Positions 23,566 through 29,965 of a stretch of 29,965 nt of DNA are shown here, one piece after another; position 1 is the first letter of the stretch, and each line of letters opens with the position of its first letter. The translations under genes were made by a program, and so were the position numbers. The DNA lies in NCBI GenBank assembly GCA_002368575.1, contig DFEA01000086.1, positions 1-29,965 of the forward strand, in the 5' to 3' direction. The stretch comes from Lachnospiraceae bacterium UBA3814 (GTDB lineage: Bacteria; Bacillota; Clostridia; Lachnospirales; Lachnospiraceae). The notes beneath the pieces are model-generated. The model ran no database searches and was not told the DNA's origin. It saw only the letters and a program-made list of their open reading frames with translations.

Positions 23566-24042
23566 TTAAACGGTAAAGCCTCTGTTATTCATGGTATCGT
23601 TTATGTTCTCATTAAGCTGGTTCCTTCCGTAGGTAAGTCCCGCATATACCGTCTGGGTATTGGCCATGACAGGCTTTGACTTATCCTCCCTGGCCACCTG
23701 CGCGAAGGCATCCCTCAGGGATATGAGCAGACCTCTGGCGTTCAGCAGGCCCTCAGTGCTCCGCTTCACAGACGCCACCGATATCTCCCGGTTTATGAAA
23801 ACATATATCCGCATGAGCGAGAACGCCAACTCATAGGAATAATCCAGAGCCTGTAAAAGATCGTCCACGCATTTCCGCGCGCTTCTGCAGTTATTCTCAA
23901 AGCCGTCATAATCCCCTTCATCAAATGCGGCCAGCGCATCCTTGATATACTGCCCGGCTATGTCATAGACAATAACTACTATTTCCGTAGGATTTGCCTG
24001 TGTTATCTTAAGTGTATAGTCCTGAATCAGTTCCTTAGTCAT
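23566..24042 (-). CDS. fliS: Flagellin export chaperone FliS
   Basis: A 158-residue, mostly helical protein. The segments NPTEIVVIVYDIAGQYIKDALAAFDEGDYDGFENNCRSARKCVDDLLQALDYSYELAFSLMRIYVFINREI match the FliS fold (helical bundle, L-Y-D-x-A motif near the first helix). FliS binds the flagellin C-terminus in the cytoplasm and prevents premature polymerisation. The C-terminal tail of about 40 residues is longer than in short FliS proteins. Its start overlaps the upstream DUF6240 gene (ATGA), with AAAGGAGG 5 bases before it. Here fliS precedes its flagellin client. Confidence 0.88.
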   Translation of the reverse strand: MTKELIQDYTLKITQANPTEIVVIVYDIAGQYIKDALAAFDEGDYDGFENNCRSARKCVDDLLQALDYSYELAFSLMRIYVFINREISVASVKRSTEGLLNARGLLISLRDAFAQVAREDKSKPVMANTQTVYAGLTYGRNQLNENINDTMNNRGFTV

Positions 24043-27000
24043 TTTTCCTCCTTTTGTGCGCCTGGGAACGACCTCTGTATGAATGAGATAAATCCTTTAG
24101 CAATCTCATACAGCTCCCGGCTGTCATTAGTCTCTCTCTGCGCGGAAGCCTGTCCCGCCGCGGCCTCATCATTTTTTCCGGGCTTTCCCGCGAAGCCGTT
24201 CAGATCCAGAAATCCGGTATCGATAAAGCCAAGCTGCCTTATCTCTCTTCCGTTTTCCGTAAGCCTTTCATTTAATTCATCGGCTTTTTCCGACAATTTC
24301 CTTAGCCCCTCTTTGCTGTCTCCTGTAATATATCCGCTTATCTGCCTTCCGTTTAATTCAAACCTGGCTCCGACCTTCCCGAGACCTTCGGTCTGCAGGG
24401 AAACGGTCACTGTCCCGCTTTCCTCACCGTCCCTCACAAGCTTCAAATTGATCGAGGTCCACTGTCCGTCTATCTCCACCGGGACCTCATAGCTTTCATT
24501 CCTTGCGCTCTGCGCGGCGATCCCTACCTGCTTGTGCAGAAGTCCCAGCTCTCTTACACTGAAGGAATCCGTGAGAGCCTCCGCTCTTTCCGACAGGAGC
24601 TCATCGGCGGCCTCCTTAAGCTCATCGTAGGCTGCATTCGCCTCCTCCCTTGAATCAAGCCCCTCCTGCAGCCCCGAGACCGCATCCTTAAATCTCCGGG
24701 ATGCCCTGTCCTGCCCGCCTGCTTCCTTCATCAGGGAATTGAAGGTCTGCCCTCTTTTGTTCATAAGAACGTCCTGCGCCAGGATATTACCCGGTGTGGC
24801 CGGAATATTGTTATCCGAAAGCAGCAGAAGAACATCATCCTCTACCTTGCCTGCCGCCAGAAGCTCTGCCTGGTCATCCTGATAGTCATCGATGAGCGTC
24901 TGAACCTGGGTATCGGCCCGTTCTGTCACGGTGTCATAGATATCCTCGATGGTGCTGTCTTCGTTAAGCTCATTAAGAGGAAGGCTTTCCGGCGATAGCT
25001 TATCCAGTATCTCTCTGCTCCGGCTTAAGAAGGAAGCCTGACTCCCAGGTGGTACGGAAGGGCTTCCGAAGCCCCTGTCTATCTGCTCTGAAATAGACGT
25101 ACCTCTGGTTATGAGCCTTTCAAGCCCTCCGAAATCATCATCTATCCCGTAATCCATTCCCTTTGCCCGGTTGCTCCGTGAGGCGGAAAGCAGGTTCCTT
25201 AAGGTAAGGCCTTCACCCGAATCCAGTACATTTCCAAGGAGTTTTCCGTCGCTCTTTTCTATCTGCCTGAAAAGCCGGTATACCCCGATAAAGGCATCCT
25301 TTTCATCCTCTGATATTTCTCCCCTTCTCTCAAGCCTGACGAGGAATTTTGAGTACCTTTCCGTATCCTGCGTGGGATCGCTTTCCGAAAGCCTGTCTCT
25401 TAAGGAGAAAATATTCTCATCAAGCGGGTTATCCCCGTTTCTGATCATTTCAAGGGTCTTTAAGGGTGTCATCCTCTCGATCGCCTGCCTGAGAGCCAGA
25501 TCCGCCTCCTTTACCCTCTCTATGGAATCCCGGTCTATCTCCATTCCTCCATAGCCCAGTATCCTGACGGCCCGTCTGTTTGAGTCATTCAATTCATATC
25601 CATTGTCCGTAAGGATATCATCAACGTTTCTGAAGGCCTTCCTTATTGAATCCCCCAGATCACTTCTGGGCGCGGTCATAAGCGCCTCATAGGTGCTTCC
25701 CGCTCTTTCATATCTTGCCTTAAGCGGAGCCGCGGCTTCATAGACCCTTCTTACCGTAAAATCAGGGGACTCCGTATCCACTATTGCAAGGGTCTCTGCC
25801 GGAGCACCTCTCAGAGCCTCAAAAACAGTCATCGTCTGCTTATACAGACCTGTTCGCTCATCAAGGATACTGTTTTTTACGTTCTCGCTCTCAAACTCCT
25901 CGCCTTTGCCGGTAAGAAGGGGCGCATAATAATCCCTTTCTGCTTCCTTAAGCTTTGCTACAAGCCCGGAAAGGGACTCTGTTTCAATGCTGATGCCCTG
26001 CCTCAAAAGCTTAAGGTTGGCCTCATAGGTCATGGCAAGGCGGGTCTCCTCAAGCTGCCGCATGGCGCTCAGATATTCCCTGTTTTCAGGTACGGACATA
26101 TCATTAATAACATCTGTTACTGTATTTTCCGGTTTACTCTCATACTCCCCGGAGGCCCCGGCCAGGTTTCTGATAGTTAAAGGCTCACCCTTTTTCACCG
26201 CGTCCCGGACAGCTCTCTCATCTATCCCTTCCGTATCCTCTAAGACCTTAAGAGCCCTGTCCGTCATGGTCATAGCATTTACAAGAGAGGCCCCGGAGGG
26301 CTTTTTTCCATCCGCGATCCCTATGGCCATTGAAGAAGCTAATACGTCCTCCGAAAGAGGCAGCTCAAGGCTTTTTACCGCATTTATCCCTGAAATGGTC
26401 CCGGCGGTAAGAGGGATCCCCTGCTCTATCAGCCATCTGGCGTTCTCCATCGTTTTTTCGTCTGCCTCAAGGCCGGCTTCCTTTACTATCCTCTCAGCCT
26501 GGCCCTTAAGCTCATCCCAATCCGCGGCATTTGCGTTATTTCTGTAATGATCCCTGCTCTGATCATAACCGCCCCGGTCTCCTGTACTCCCGCCGCTTGA
26601 AAACTCTGCCTTATACAGATTGTCTACAGAGGGCTCCAGCTGATTTATGACCATATATTTTACGGTCTCCTCATTGAAAGGCTTTATGTCCGAAGCCTTT
26701 TCCATGGCTGAAACCATGCTCTCAGCGTTCTCCCTGTTTACAGGCAGATCATTTTCCTTAAGGGCCTGTGCTATCTTATTCGCCAGCCCCTCATTTCCGG
26801 TTATCTCAGAAAGCTGCTCATCCGTCAGATCGTCATTATAGCCCTCTATGACCGTTCCCGACCGGGCGAGACTGGCCTTCAGTTTGTCAAGGGAGGTTAC
26901 CTGCTCATCGACCGTCATATCCGAAATCGAATAGCCGTTTTTTGCAAACTCCGCGTAGTCCTCCTTTGACATCGTATTCGACATGACGGTCATCATGTTC

Positions 27001-27245
27001 TTTTCAAGAACGATATTCCTGTTTCCGGCCTCTGACATAAGGTCTCCGGCCGATTTAAGCTCTGTATCGTTTAAAAAGGCCTGGGTCTGAGTGACCATCC
27101 CGCCTATATCAAGCATAAAGCCGCCGGCATTTGTCCTGCCGCCTCTTTGCAGCTCTTTCCTGTTGTAATTATTGTAACTCTCCGGGCTCAGGCTGTTCTT
27201 TTCCAGACTCTGATTCACATTCGGAGAAGCTGCCTCTATCTTCAT
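24039..27245 (-). CDS. DUF6240-type flagellar protein with a FliK-like C-terminus
   Basis: A 1068-residue, hydrophilic, largely helical protein without signal peptide or membrane helices. The repeated helical blocks (ENAESMVSAMEKASDIKPF, ARWLIEQGIPLTAGTI, LLLLSDNNIPATPGNILAQ) resemble DUF6240 proteins encoded in flagellar clusters of Lachnospiraceae. Residues about 905-1012 contain LKLVRDGEESGTVTVSLQ, EGLGKVGARFELNGRQISGYITGDSKEGLRKL and LNERLTENGREI, which follow the pattern of the FliK hook-length domain. It may therefore act in hook-length control or as an exported flagellar factor; this is inference. The ATG at 27245 is preferred (AAGGAG about 11 bases before). Starts at 27302 lie in a T-run with no ribosome site. 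It is the first gene of a unit with fliS and flagellin, driven by a sigma-D-like promoter. Confidence 0.7.
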   Translation of the reverse strand: MKIEAASPNVNQSLEKNSLSPESYNNYNRKELQRGGRTNAGGFMLDIGGMVTQTQAFLNDTELKSAGDLMSEAGNRNIVLEKNMMTVMSNTMSKEDYAEFAKNGYSISDMTVDEQVTSLDKLKASLARSGTVIEGYNDDLTDEQLSEITGNEGLANKIAQALKENDLPVNRENAESMVSAMEKASDIKPFNEETVKYMVINQLEPSVDNLYKAEFSSGGSTGDRGGYDQSRDHYRNNANAADWDELKGQAERIVKEAGLEADEKTMENARWLIEQGIPLTAGTISGINAVKSLELPLSEDVLASSMAIGIADGKKPSGASLVNAMTMTDRALKVLEDTEGIDERAVRDAVKKGEPLTIRNLAGASGEYESKPENTVTDVINDMSVPENREYLSAMRQLEETRLAMTYEANLKLLRQGISIETESLSGLVAKLKEAERDYYAPLLTGKGEEFESENVKNSILDERTGLYKQTMTVFEALRGAPAETLAIVDTESPDFTVRRVYEAAAPLKARYERAGSTYEALMTAPRSDLGDSIRKAFRNVDDILTDNGYELNDSNRRAVRILGYGGMEIDRDSIERVKEADLALRQAIERMTPLKTLEMIRNGDNPLDENIFSLRDRLSESDPTQDTERYSKFLVRLERRGEISEDEKDAFIGVYRLFRQIEKSDGKLLGNVLDSGEGLTLRNLLSASRSNRAKGMDYGIDDDFGGLERLITRGTSISEQIDRGFGSPSVPPGSQASFLSRSREILDKLSPESLPLNELNEDSTIEDIYDTVTERADTQVQTLIDDYQDDQAELLAAGKVEDDVLLLLSDNNIPATPGNILAQDVLMNKRGQTFNSLMKEAGGQDRASRRFKDAVSGLQEGLDSREEANAAYDELKEAADELLSERAEALTDSFSVRELGLLHKQVGIAAQSARNESYEVPVEIDGQWTSINLKLVRDGEESGTVTVSLQTEGLGKVGARFELNGRQISGYITGDSKEGLRKLSEKADELNERLTENGREIRQLGFIDTGFLDLNGFAGKPGKNDEAAAGQASAQRETNDSRELYEIAKGFISFIQRSFPGAQKEEK

Positions 27246-27300
27246 GATCCTGCCCACTCCTTCTGCATTAAACAGCAAATCAATACGGGACCCTGCCATC

Positions 27301-27349
27301 AAAAAAAAATAACTGTAATGTCCCTGATAGATATTTCGGCATTACAGTC
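27301..27349 (-). terminator. Terminator of the solute-binding protein gene (bidirectional form)
   Basis: ACTGTAATG (27312-27320) pairs with CATTACAGT (27340-27348), a perfect 9-bp stem. On the minus strand it is followed by TATTTTTTTTT. It ends the transcript of the lipoprotein gene at 27485-28828 and overlaps the flagellar promoter. On the plus strand the stem is followed by CATTTTTC, so it may also work in that direction. Confidence 0.7.
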
Positions 27350-27359
27350 ATTTTTCTTA
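27333..27359 (-). promoter_or_regulatory. Sigma-28/sigma-D-like flagellar promoter
   Basis: On the minus strand TAAG (27356-27359) and GCCGAAAT (27333-27340) are separated by 15 bases. The Firmicute sigma-D consensus is TAAA-N15-GCCGATAT, so each element has one mismatch. The start would fall near 27325, about 80 bases before the DUF6240 ATG. The promoter lies within the terminator hairpin of the upstream gene. Confidence 0.6.
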
Positions 27360-27427
27360 TACTTATGAACACATTTAATTTCCCTATACGCTTTTTTCTC
27401 TCAGCTACTCTGCTGACTTTGTTCGAC

Positions 27428-27497
27428 TGATGCGGATTAATTTCCCCTTTTTATCCTGTTTCTCCAGTCGGTTGTGTGGGGAAATTAATCCGCATCA
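27428..27497. repeat. Perfect 20-bp inverted repeat across a stop codon
   Basis: The 20 bases at 27428-27447 (TGATGCGGATTAATTTCCCC) return as an exact reverse complement at 27478-27497, with 30 bases between. The right arm contains the last codons and TAA of the solute-binding protein gene. No T-run follows, so it is not a standard terminator; the true terminator is at 27301-27349. It could form a strong mRNA 3' hairpin. Confidence 0.85.
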
Positions 27498-28828
27498 TCA
27501 GCTTTCTGGATGGAGGTCATGTATTCTTCACCGGTCATGCCGCCAGTGAGGAGAAGCTGTACATTTTCCAGCGCGGTCTTTGAGACCTCTGTGTCCATCA
27601 TCGCTTCATACCATGTGAAGGCAGACTGTGCCTTGCCTATCTCATCAAGAACAAGCTTTGTGTAGCCTGACATATTATCAGCCTGTGCGGAATAGGTATA
27701 TCCCTTTACTGTTCCCTCTGTCTCCATTGCAGCATCGCCGATATGCTCCACGAAATACTTCATGAACCACGCAGCCCCGTCATCATACCCGGCCTTGTCA
27801 AAGCAAAGGACAGTTCCGCAGTTCATTGAGTAGGAATCTATATCGCTGATGGAAGGATCCGCCACGGGAATGTTAAAGAAGCCGATGCCGTCCTTGCCTG
27901 CCTTGTTGTCCTCAGAATTTAAGCTTCCCGCAAACCAGGAGCCGTTGTAAAAGATAGCGGCATGCCCGTTCATGAGCATATGTCCTGCGGCGTTCGTCGT
28001 AACGGTATTGACGTCTTCTCCGAAGTAGCCTGCTGCCGCCCAGTCCGCAACCTTCTGCGCTGCCGCAGCATATCCGGGATCGGTATACCTTGCTTCACCG
28101 TCAGCTGCCTTCTTCATGGCGTCGTTGCCGACTGTTCTTACAGTGATCGCGTTGACTATTCTGGTAGCCTCCCAGGTCTCGCCTGAAGCACCGGCTGCAG
28201 CGAGAGGCTGTATCCCCGCGTCATAAAGGGTCTTTAAGACTGCTTCGAACTCATCCATCGTAGCTGGTACCTCTACGCCTGCCTGTTCAAAGAGAGCCTT
28301 GTTGTACCAGAAGCCTTCTACGTTAAGACCAAGGGGCAGATCGTAGATAGTATCGGTATCCGAAAGAGTTTCAAGAAGGGAGGTGGCCGCCGGAGTCACG
28401 AAATCCGTTGAGCCTGTCCTGGCAAGCTCAGCGCCGATATCAACTATTTTGTCGCCTTTGATAAGCTCTGCGATGGGCTTTCCCGATTCATAGGCAAAAA
28501 TGTCGGGAAGATCATTGGAGTCCGCAAGGGTCCTGATCCTTGTGATAAGATCCTCTGAAGGGATATACTCATACTCCCAGGTAAAGTTTGGATTAACTTT
28601 TTCCTGATAATCCCGGCATATCCTGTTGATAAGAGCGCCGTTACCATTATCCTTTGCCCAGATGGCAGAGATCTTCATATGCTTTTCAAGCTGAGGATCC
28701 TTACCTGTAAAGTCTGAAGCCGGTGCCGGGGCCTGTGCTCCTTCACTCTCCGGCAAAGCTGCACAGCCCGCAAGAACGGAAGCCGTTATGACCAGGATCA
28801 TTAAACAGGCAATTAATTTCCTTTTCAT
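27485..28828 (-). CDS. ABC-type sugar solute-binding lipoprotein
   Basis: A 447-residue protein with a lipoprotein signal: KRK at the N-terminus, a hydrophobic helix and the lipobox LAGC with C22. A Pro/Ala-rich linker and a family 1 extracellular solute-binding fold follow (ITRIRTLADSNDLPDIFAYES, YDLPLGLNVEGFWYNKALFEQAGVEVPATMDEFEAVLKTL, NGHAAIFYNGSWF). It would capture a sugar or oligosaccharide outside the membrane and deliver it to an ABC permease. The permease and ATPase genes are not adjacent: the gene is flanked by a promoter and a terminator and stands alone. The ATG at 28828 is preferred (AAGGAGG about 11 bases before) over one at 28864 that would put extra residues before the signal peptide. 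The ligand cannot be told. Confidence 0.88.
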   Translation of the reverse strand: MKRKLIACLMILVITASVLAGCAALPESEGAQAPAPASDFTGKDPQLEKHMKISAIWAKDNGNGALINRICRDYQEKVNPNFTWEYEYIPSEDLITRIRTLADSNDLPDIFAYESGKPIAELIKGDKIVDIGAELARTGSTDFVTPAATSLLETLSDTDTIYDLPLGLNVEGFWYNKALFEQAGVEVPATMDEFEAVLKTLYDAGIQPLAAAGASGETWEATRIVNAITVRTVGNDAMKKAADGEARYTDPGYAAAAQKVADWAAAGYFGEDVNTVTTNAAGHMLMNGHAAIFYNGSWFAGSLNSEDNKAGKDGIGFFNIPVADPSISDIDSYSMNCGTVLCFDKAGYDDGAAWFMKYFVEHIGDAAMETEGTVKGYTYSAQADNMSGYTKLVLDEIGKAQSAFTWYEAMMDTEVSKTALENVQLLLTGGMTGEEYMTSIQKADDAD

Positions 28829-28897
28829 AAAAATGCATCCTCCTTCTATGATAACACTTTGCATTTAATCCGTCATAAAACTATTATACACAGCTTT

Positions 28898-28925
28898 ATT
28901 ATACCAATAGCCTCTGTAATGACAA
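28898..28925 (-). promoter_or_regulatory. Sigma-A promoter of the solute-binding protein gene
   Basis: On the minus strand TTGTCA (28920-28925) and TATAAT (28898-28903) are 16 bases apart, about 70 bases before the ATG at 28828. A second perfect TATAAT lies at 28883-28888 without a matching -35. Confidence 0.6.
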
Positions 28926-28951
28926 TAAATCAATAGCAATTTTGTTATTTT

Positions 28952-28980
28952 AGTTTACCTATTCCCGCGGGAGTTTACCT
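28952..28980. repeat. Two AGTTTACCT repeats flanking a CCCGCGGG palindrome
   Basis: AGTTTACCT occurs at 28952-28960 and 28972-28980 in the same orientation, 20 bases apart, with CCCGCGGG between them. The pair ends 10 bases before the -35 of the promoter at 28991, a position suited to an activator. Confidence 0.5.
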
Positions 28981-28990
28981 GCAAATCTAC

Positions 28991-29019
28991 TTGACACAAA
29001 AGCCGCAAGACTATAACAT
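28991..29019 (+). promoter_or_regulatory. Sigma-A promoter of the coiled-coil secreted protein gene
   Basis: A perfect TTGACA (28991-28996) is followed after 17 bases by TAACAT (29014-29019); TATAAC at 29012-29017 with 15-base spacing is the alternative. GGGGAG precedes the ATG at 29038 by about 7 bases. Confidence 0.6.
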
Positions 29020-29037
29020 ATCTGCGGGGAGCATATA

Positions 29038-29965
29038 ATGATAAGAAGCAGTAACAAACCGAAAAGGGTCTTCCAAAGGCTAAGAGACGCTCTGTTTAAG
29101 GTGAAAAGATCAGTCTGTGGGCTTATTATCTTTTCATTTATCACCGCAGGGTCTTTTTTTGTTTGTATGGCTGACGAGTTTGACGACAGGATACAGGCCA
29201 TGCAGCACGAGGAGGAAAAGACACAGGAGACCATTTCGGATCTTGAAAAAAAGACCCAGGATACCAGGGCAGCCATAGAAATGCTTGAGGGCCAGAAGGA
29301 GGCTGCCGAAAGTACCGTTAATGATCTGAGGCTTCAAAGCTCGACACTTCAGAGTAAGATAAATGAGTACACGGATCAGCTTACAACTCTTGAGGGCACC
29401 ATCGAAGAAACAGAAAGCGCCATGTCCTCCGTTTCCGCCGAGATCATAAGCCTTAACAACGAGCTTGATTCGATCCGTGCCGAAAGAGACGAAAGATATG
29501 CTCTTTTAAAGAACCGTCTGAAGACCATTTACGAAAAGGGAGGCACCAGGGGTATGCTTGAGCTTATCCTTGAATCCGTCTCCTTTAAGGAGGTCCTTAC
29601 CCGTTCTGAATTCATAAGGGCGATCATTGATTATGACCAGCATAAAATGGCCGAATGCAAGGCTTTGGAGGAGAAGGTCAGGGACAAGCTTAAAAAGGTT
29701 GAGGAAAGGGAAGCCGAGCTCGATGCTTTTCAGGAGAGCCTTGATGAAAAATACGGGGAGCTTGAGAACCTTAATAATGAGGTACACAATATGCTGAGCT
29801 CTACCAACAGCTCCCTTTCTTATGAAACAGAAAAGCTTGAGGATTTTGATGAACAGCTCGCAGAGCTTGATGCTACCATGAAATCCCTTGAATCACAGAC
29901 CGCGGCGGCTCAGGCCCAGCTGGCAAAGCAGATAGCAAGCAGGCTTGCGATGCAGAGAGAGGATA
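29038..29965 (+). CDS. Secreted coiled-coil protein, EnvC/CwlO N-terminal type (right end cut by the window)
   Basis: The frame is open from the ATG at 29038 to the window end, giving 309 residues. A basic N-terminus (KPKRVFQRLR, KVKR) is followed by a hydrophobic helix (GLIIFSFITAGSFFVCMA), a signal peptide or anchor of about 45 residues. The rest is a long Glu/Lys/Leu heptad coiled coil, interrupted by ERYALLKNRLKTIYEKGGTRGMLELILESVSFKEVLTRSEFIRAII. That block matches the EnvC/CwlO/PcsB-type hinge. These proteins regulate or carry peptidoglycan hydrolase activity at division sites and often end in an M23 or NlpC/P60 domain, which would lie beyond this window. It is transcribed divergently from the solute-binding protein gene. 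Confidence 0.75.
   Translation, partial: MIRSSNKPKRVFQRLRDALFKVKRSVCGLIIFSFITAGSFFVCMADEFDDRIQAMQHEEEKTQETISDLEKKTQDTRAAIEMLEGQKEAAESTVNDLRLQSSTLQSKINEYTDQLTTLEGTIEETESAMSSVSAEIISLNNELDSIRAERDERYALLKNRLKTIYEKGGTRGMLELILESVSFKEVLTRSEFIRAIIDYDQHKMAECKALEEKVRDKLKKVEEREAELDAFQESLDEKYGELENLNNEVHNMLSSTNSSLSYETEKLEDFDEQLAELDATMKSLESQTAAAQAQLAKQIASRLAMQRED

Noticed and set aside
28959..29787. Minus-strand ORFs over the right end (up to 105 codons)
   Set aside because: They are shadows of the plus-strand coiled-coil gene, have no ribosome sites, and show no family resemblance, while the plus frame is open through to the window end.
1..29965. CRISPR array or phage-defence island
   Set aside because: No regularly spaced repeats of 24-48 bases and no Cas, restriction, retron or abortive-infection protein other than the VapC-like toxin were seen.

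Overview
The window looks like a chromosome segment from a motile, Gram-positive clostridium of the Lachnospiraceae type (Butyrivibrio/Roseburia-like). This is inferred from gene content: a DUF6240-type flagellar protein beside fliS and flagellin, a Gram-positive Tad/Flp1 pilus operon with DUF5702 and DUF6382 proteins, the element-borne 'virulence-related' family, and strong AGGAGG-type ribosome binding sites. No rRNA or tRNA gene, CRISPR array or replication origin is visible.

Left part, about 1-9790, is accessory DNA. It opens with the 3' end of an IS66 tnpA and a 13-codon stub of tnpB. A frameshifted DUF4314-like remnant follows, then a VapBC-like toxin-antitoxin pair on the minus strand. 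Next comes a 1305-residue Thr/Ala/Val-rich surface protein gene (Ig-like, S-layer type). It has no signal peptide, no anchor and no ribosome binding site, and it begins 20 bases after a large serine recombinase. A second cassette, closed by a strong terminator, encodes a 'virulence-related' protein, a paralogous serine recombinase and a small protein with a double-glycine leader.

Middle, about 9971-13143, is a plus-strand housekeeping operon: murA, a YhhQ-type queuosine-precursor transporter, queF and a flavodoxin-like protein. It starts from a near-consensus sigma-A promoter that abuts a palindrome and ends in a terminator. YhhQ plus QueF suggests uptake of preQ0 and its reduction to preQ1.

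From 22018 down to 13229 (minus strand) lies a compact ten-gene Tad pilus operon: prepilin peptidase, TadA ATPase with a receiver-like N-terminal domain, TadB, TadC with a large extracytoplasmic insert, Flp1 pilin, DUF5702 protein, TadE-like protein with two H/C metal-site-like repeats, a second prepilin peptidase, a further TadE-like protein and a DUF6382 protein. Together these would process, assemble and extrude a type IVb pilus.

From about 27360 down to 22374 (minus strand) is a flagellar transcription unit: a DUF6240 protein with a FliK-like C-terminus, FliS, then flagellin, closed by a strong terminator. A sigma-28/sigma-D-like promoter lies inside the terminator hairpin of the upstream gene, an orphan ABC-type solute-binding lipoprotein. 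At the right edge a divergent plus-strand gene encodes a secreted coiled-coil protein of the EnvC/CwlO type, cut by the window end.

The most unusual observations are the headless surface-protein gene fused to a recombinase locus, the double-glycine-leader SH3-like protein between recombinases, the receiver-TadA fusion, the zinc-site-like repeats on a pseudopilin, and several phased repeats and inverted repeats in control regions.
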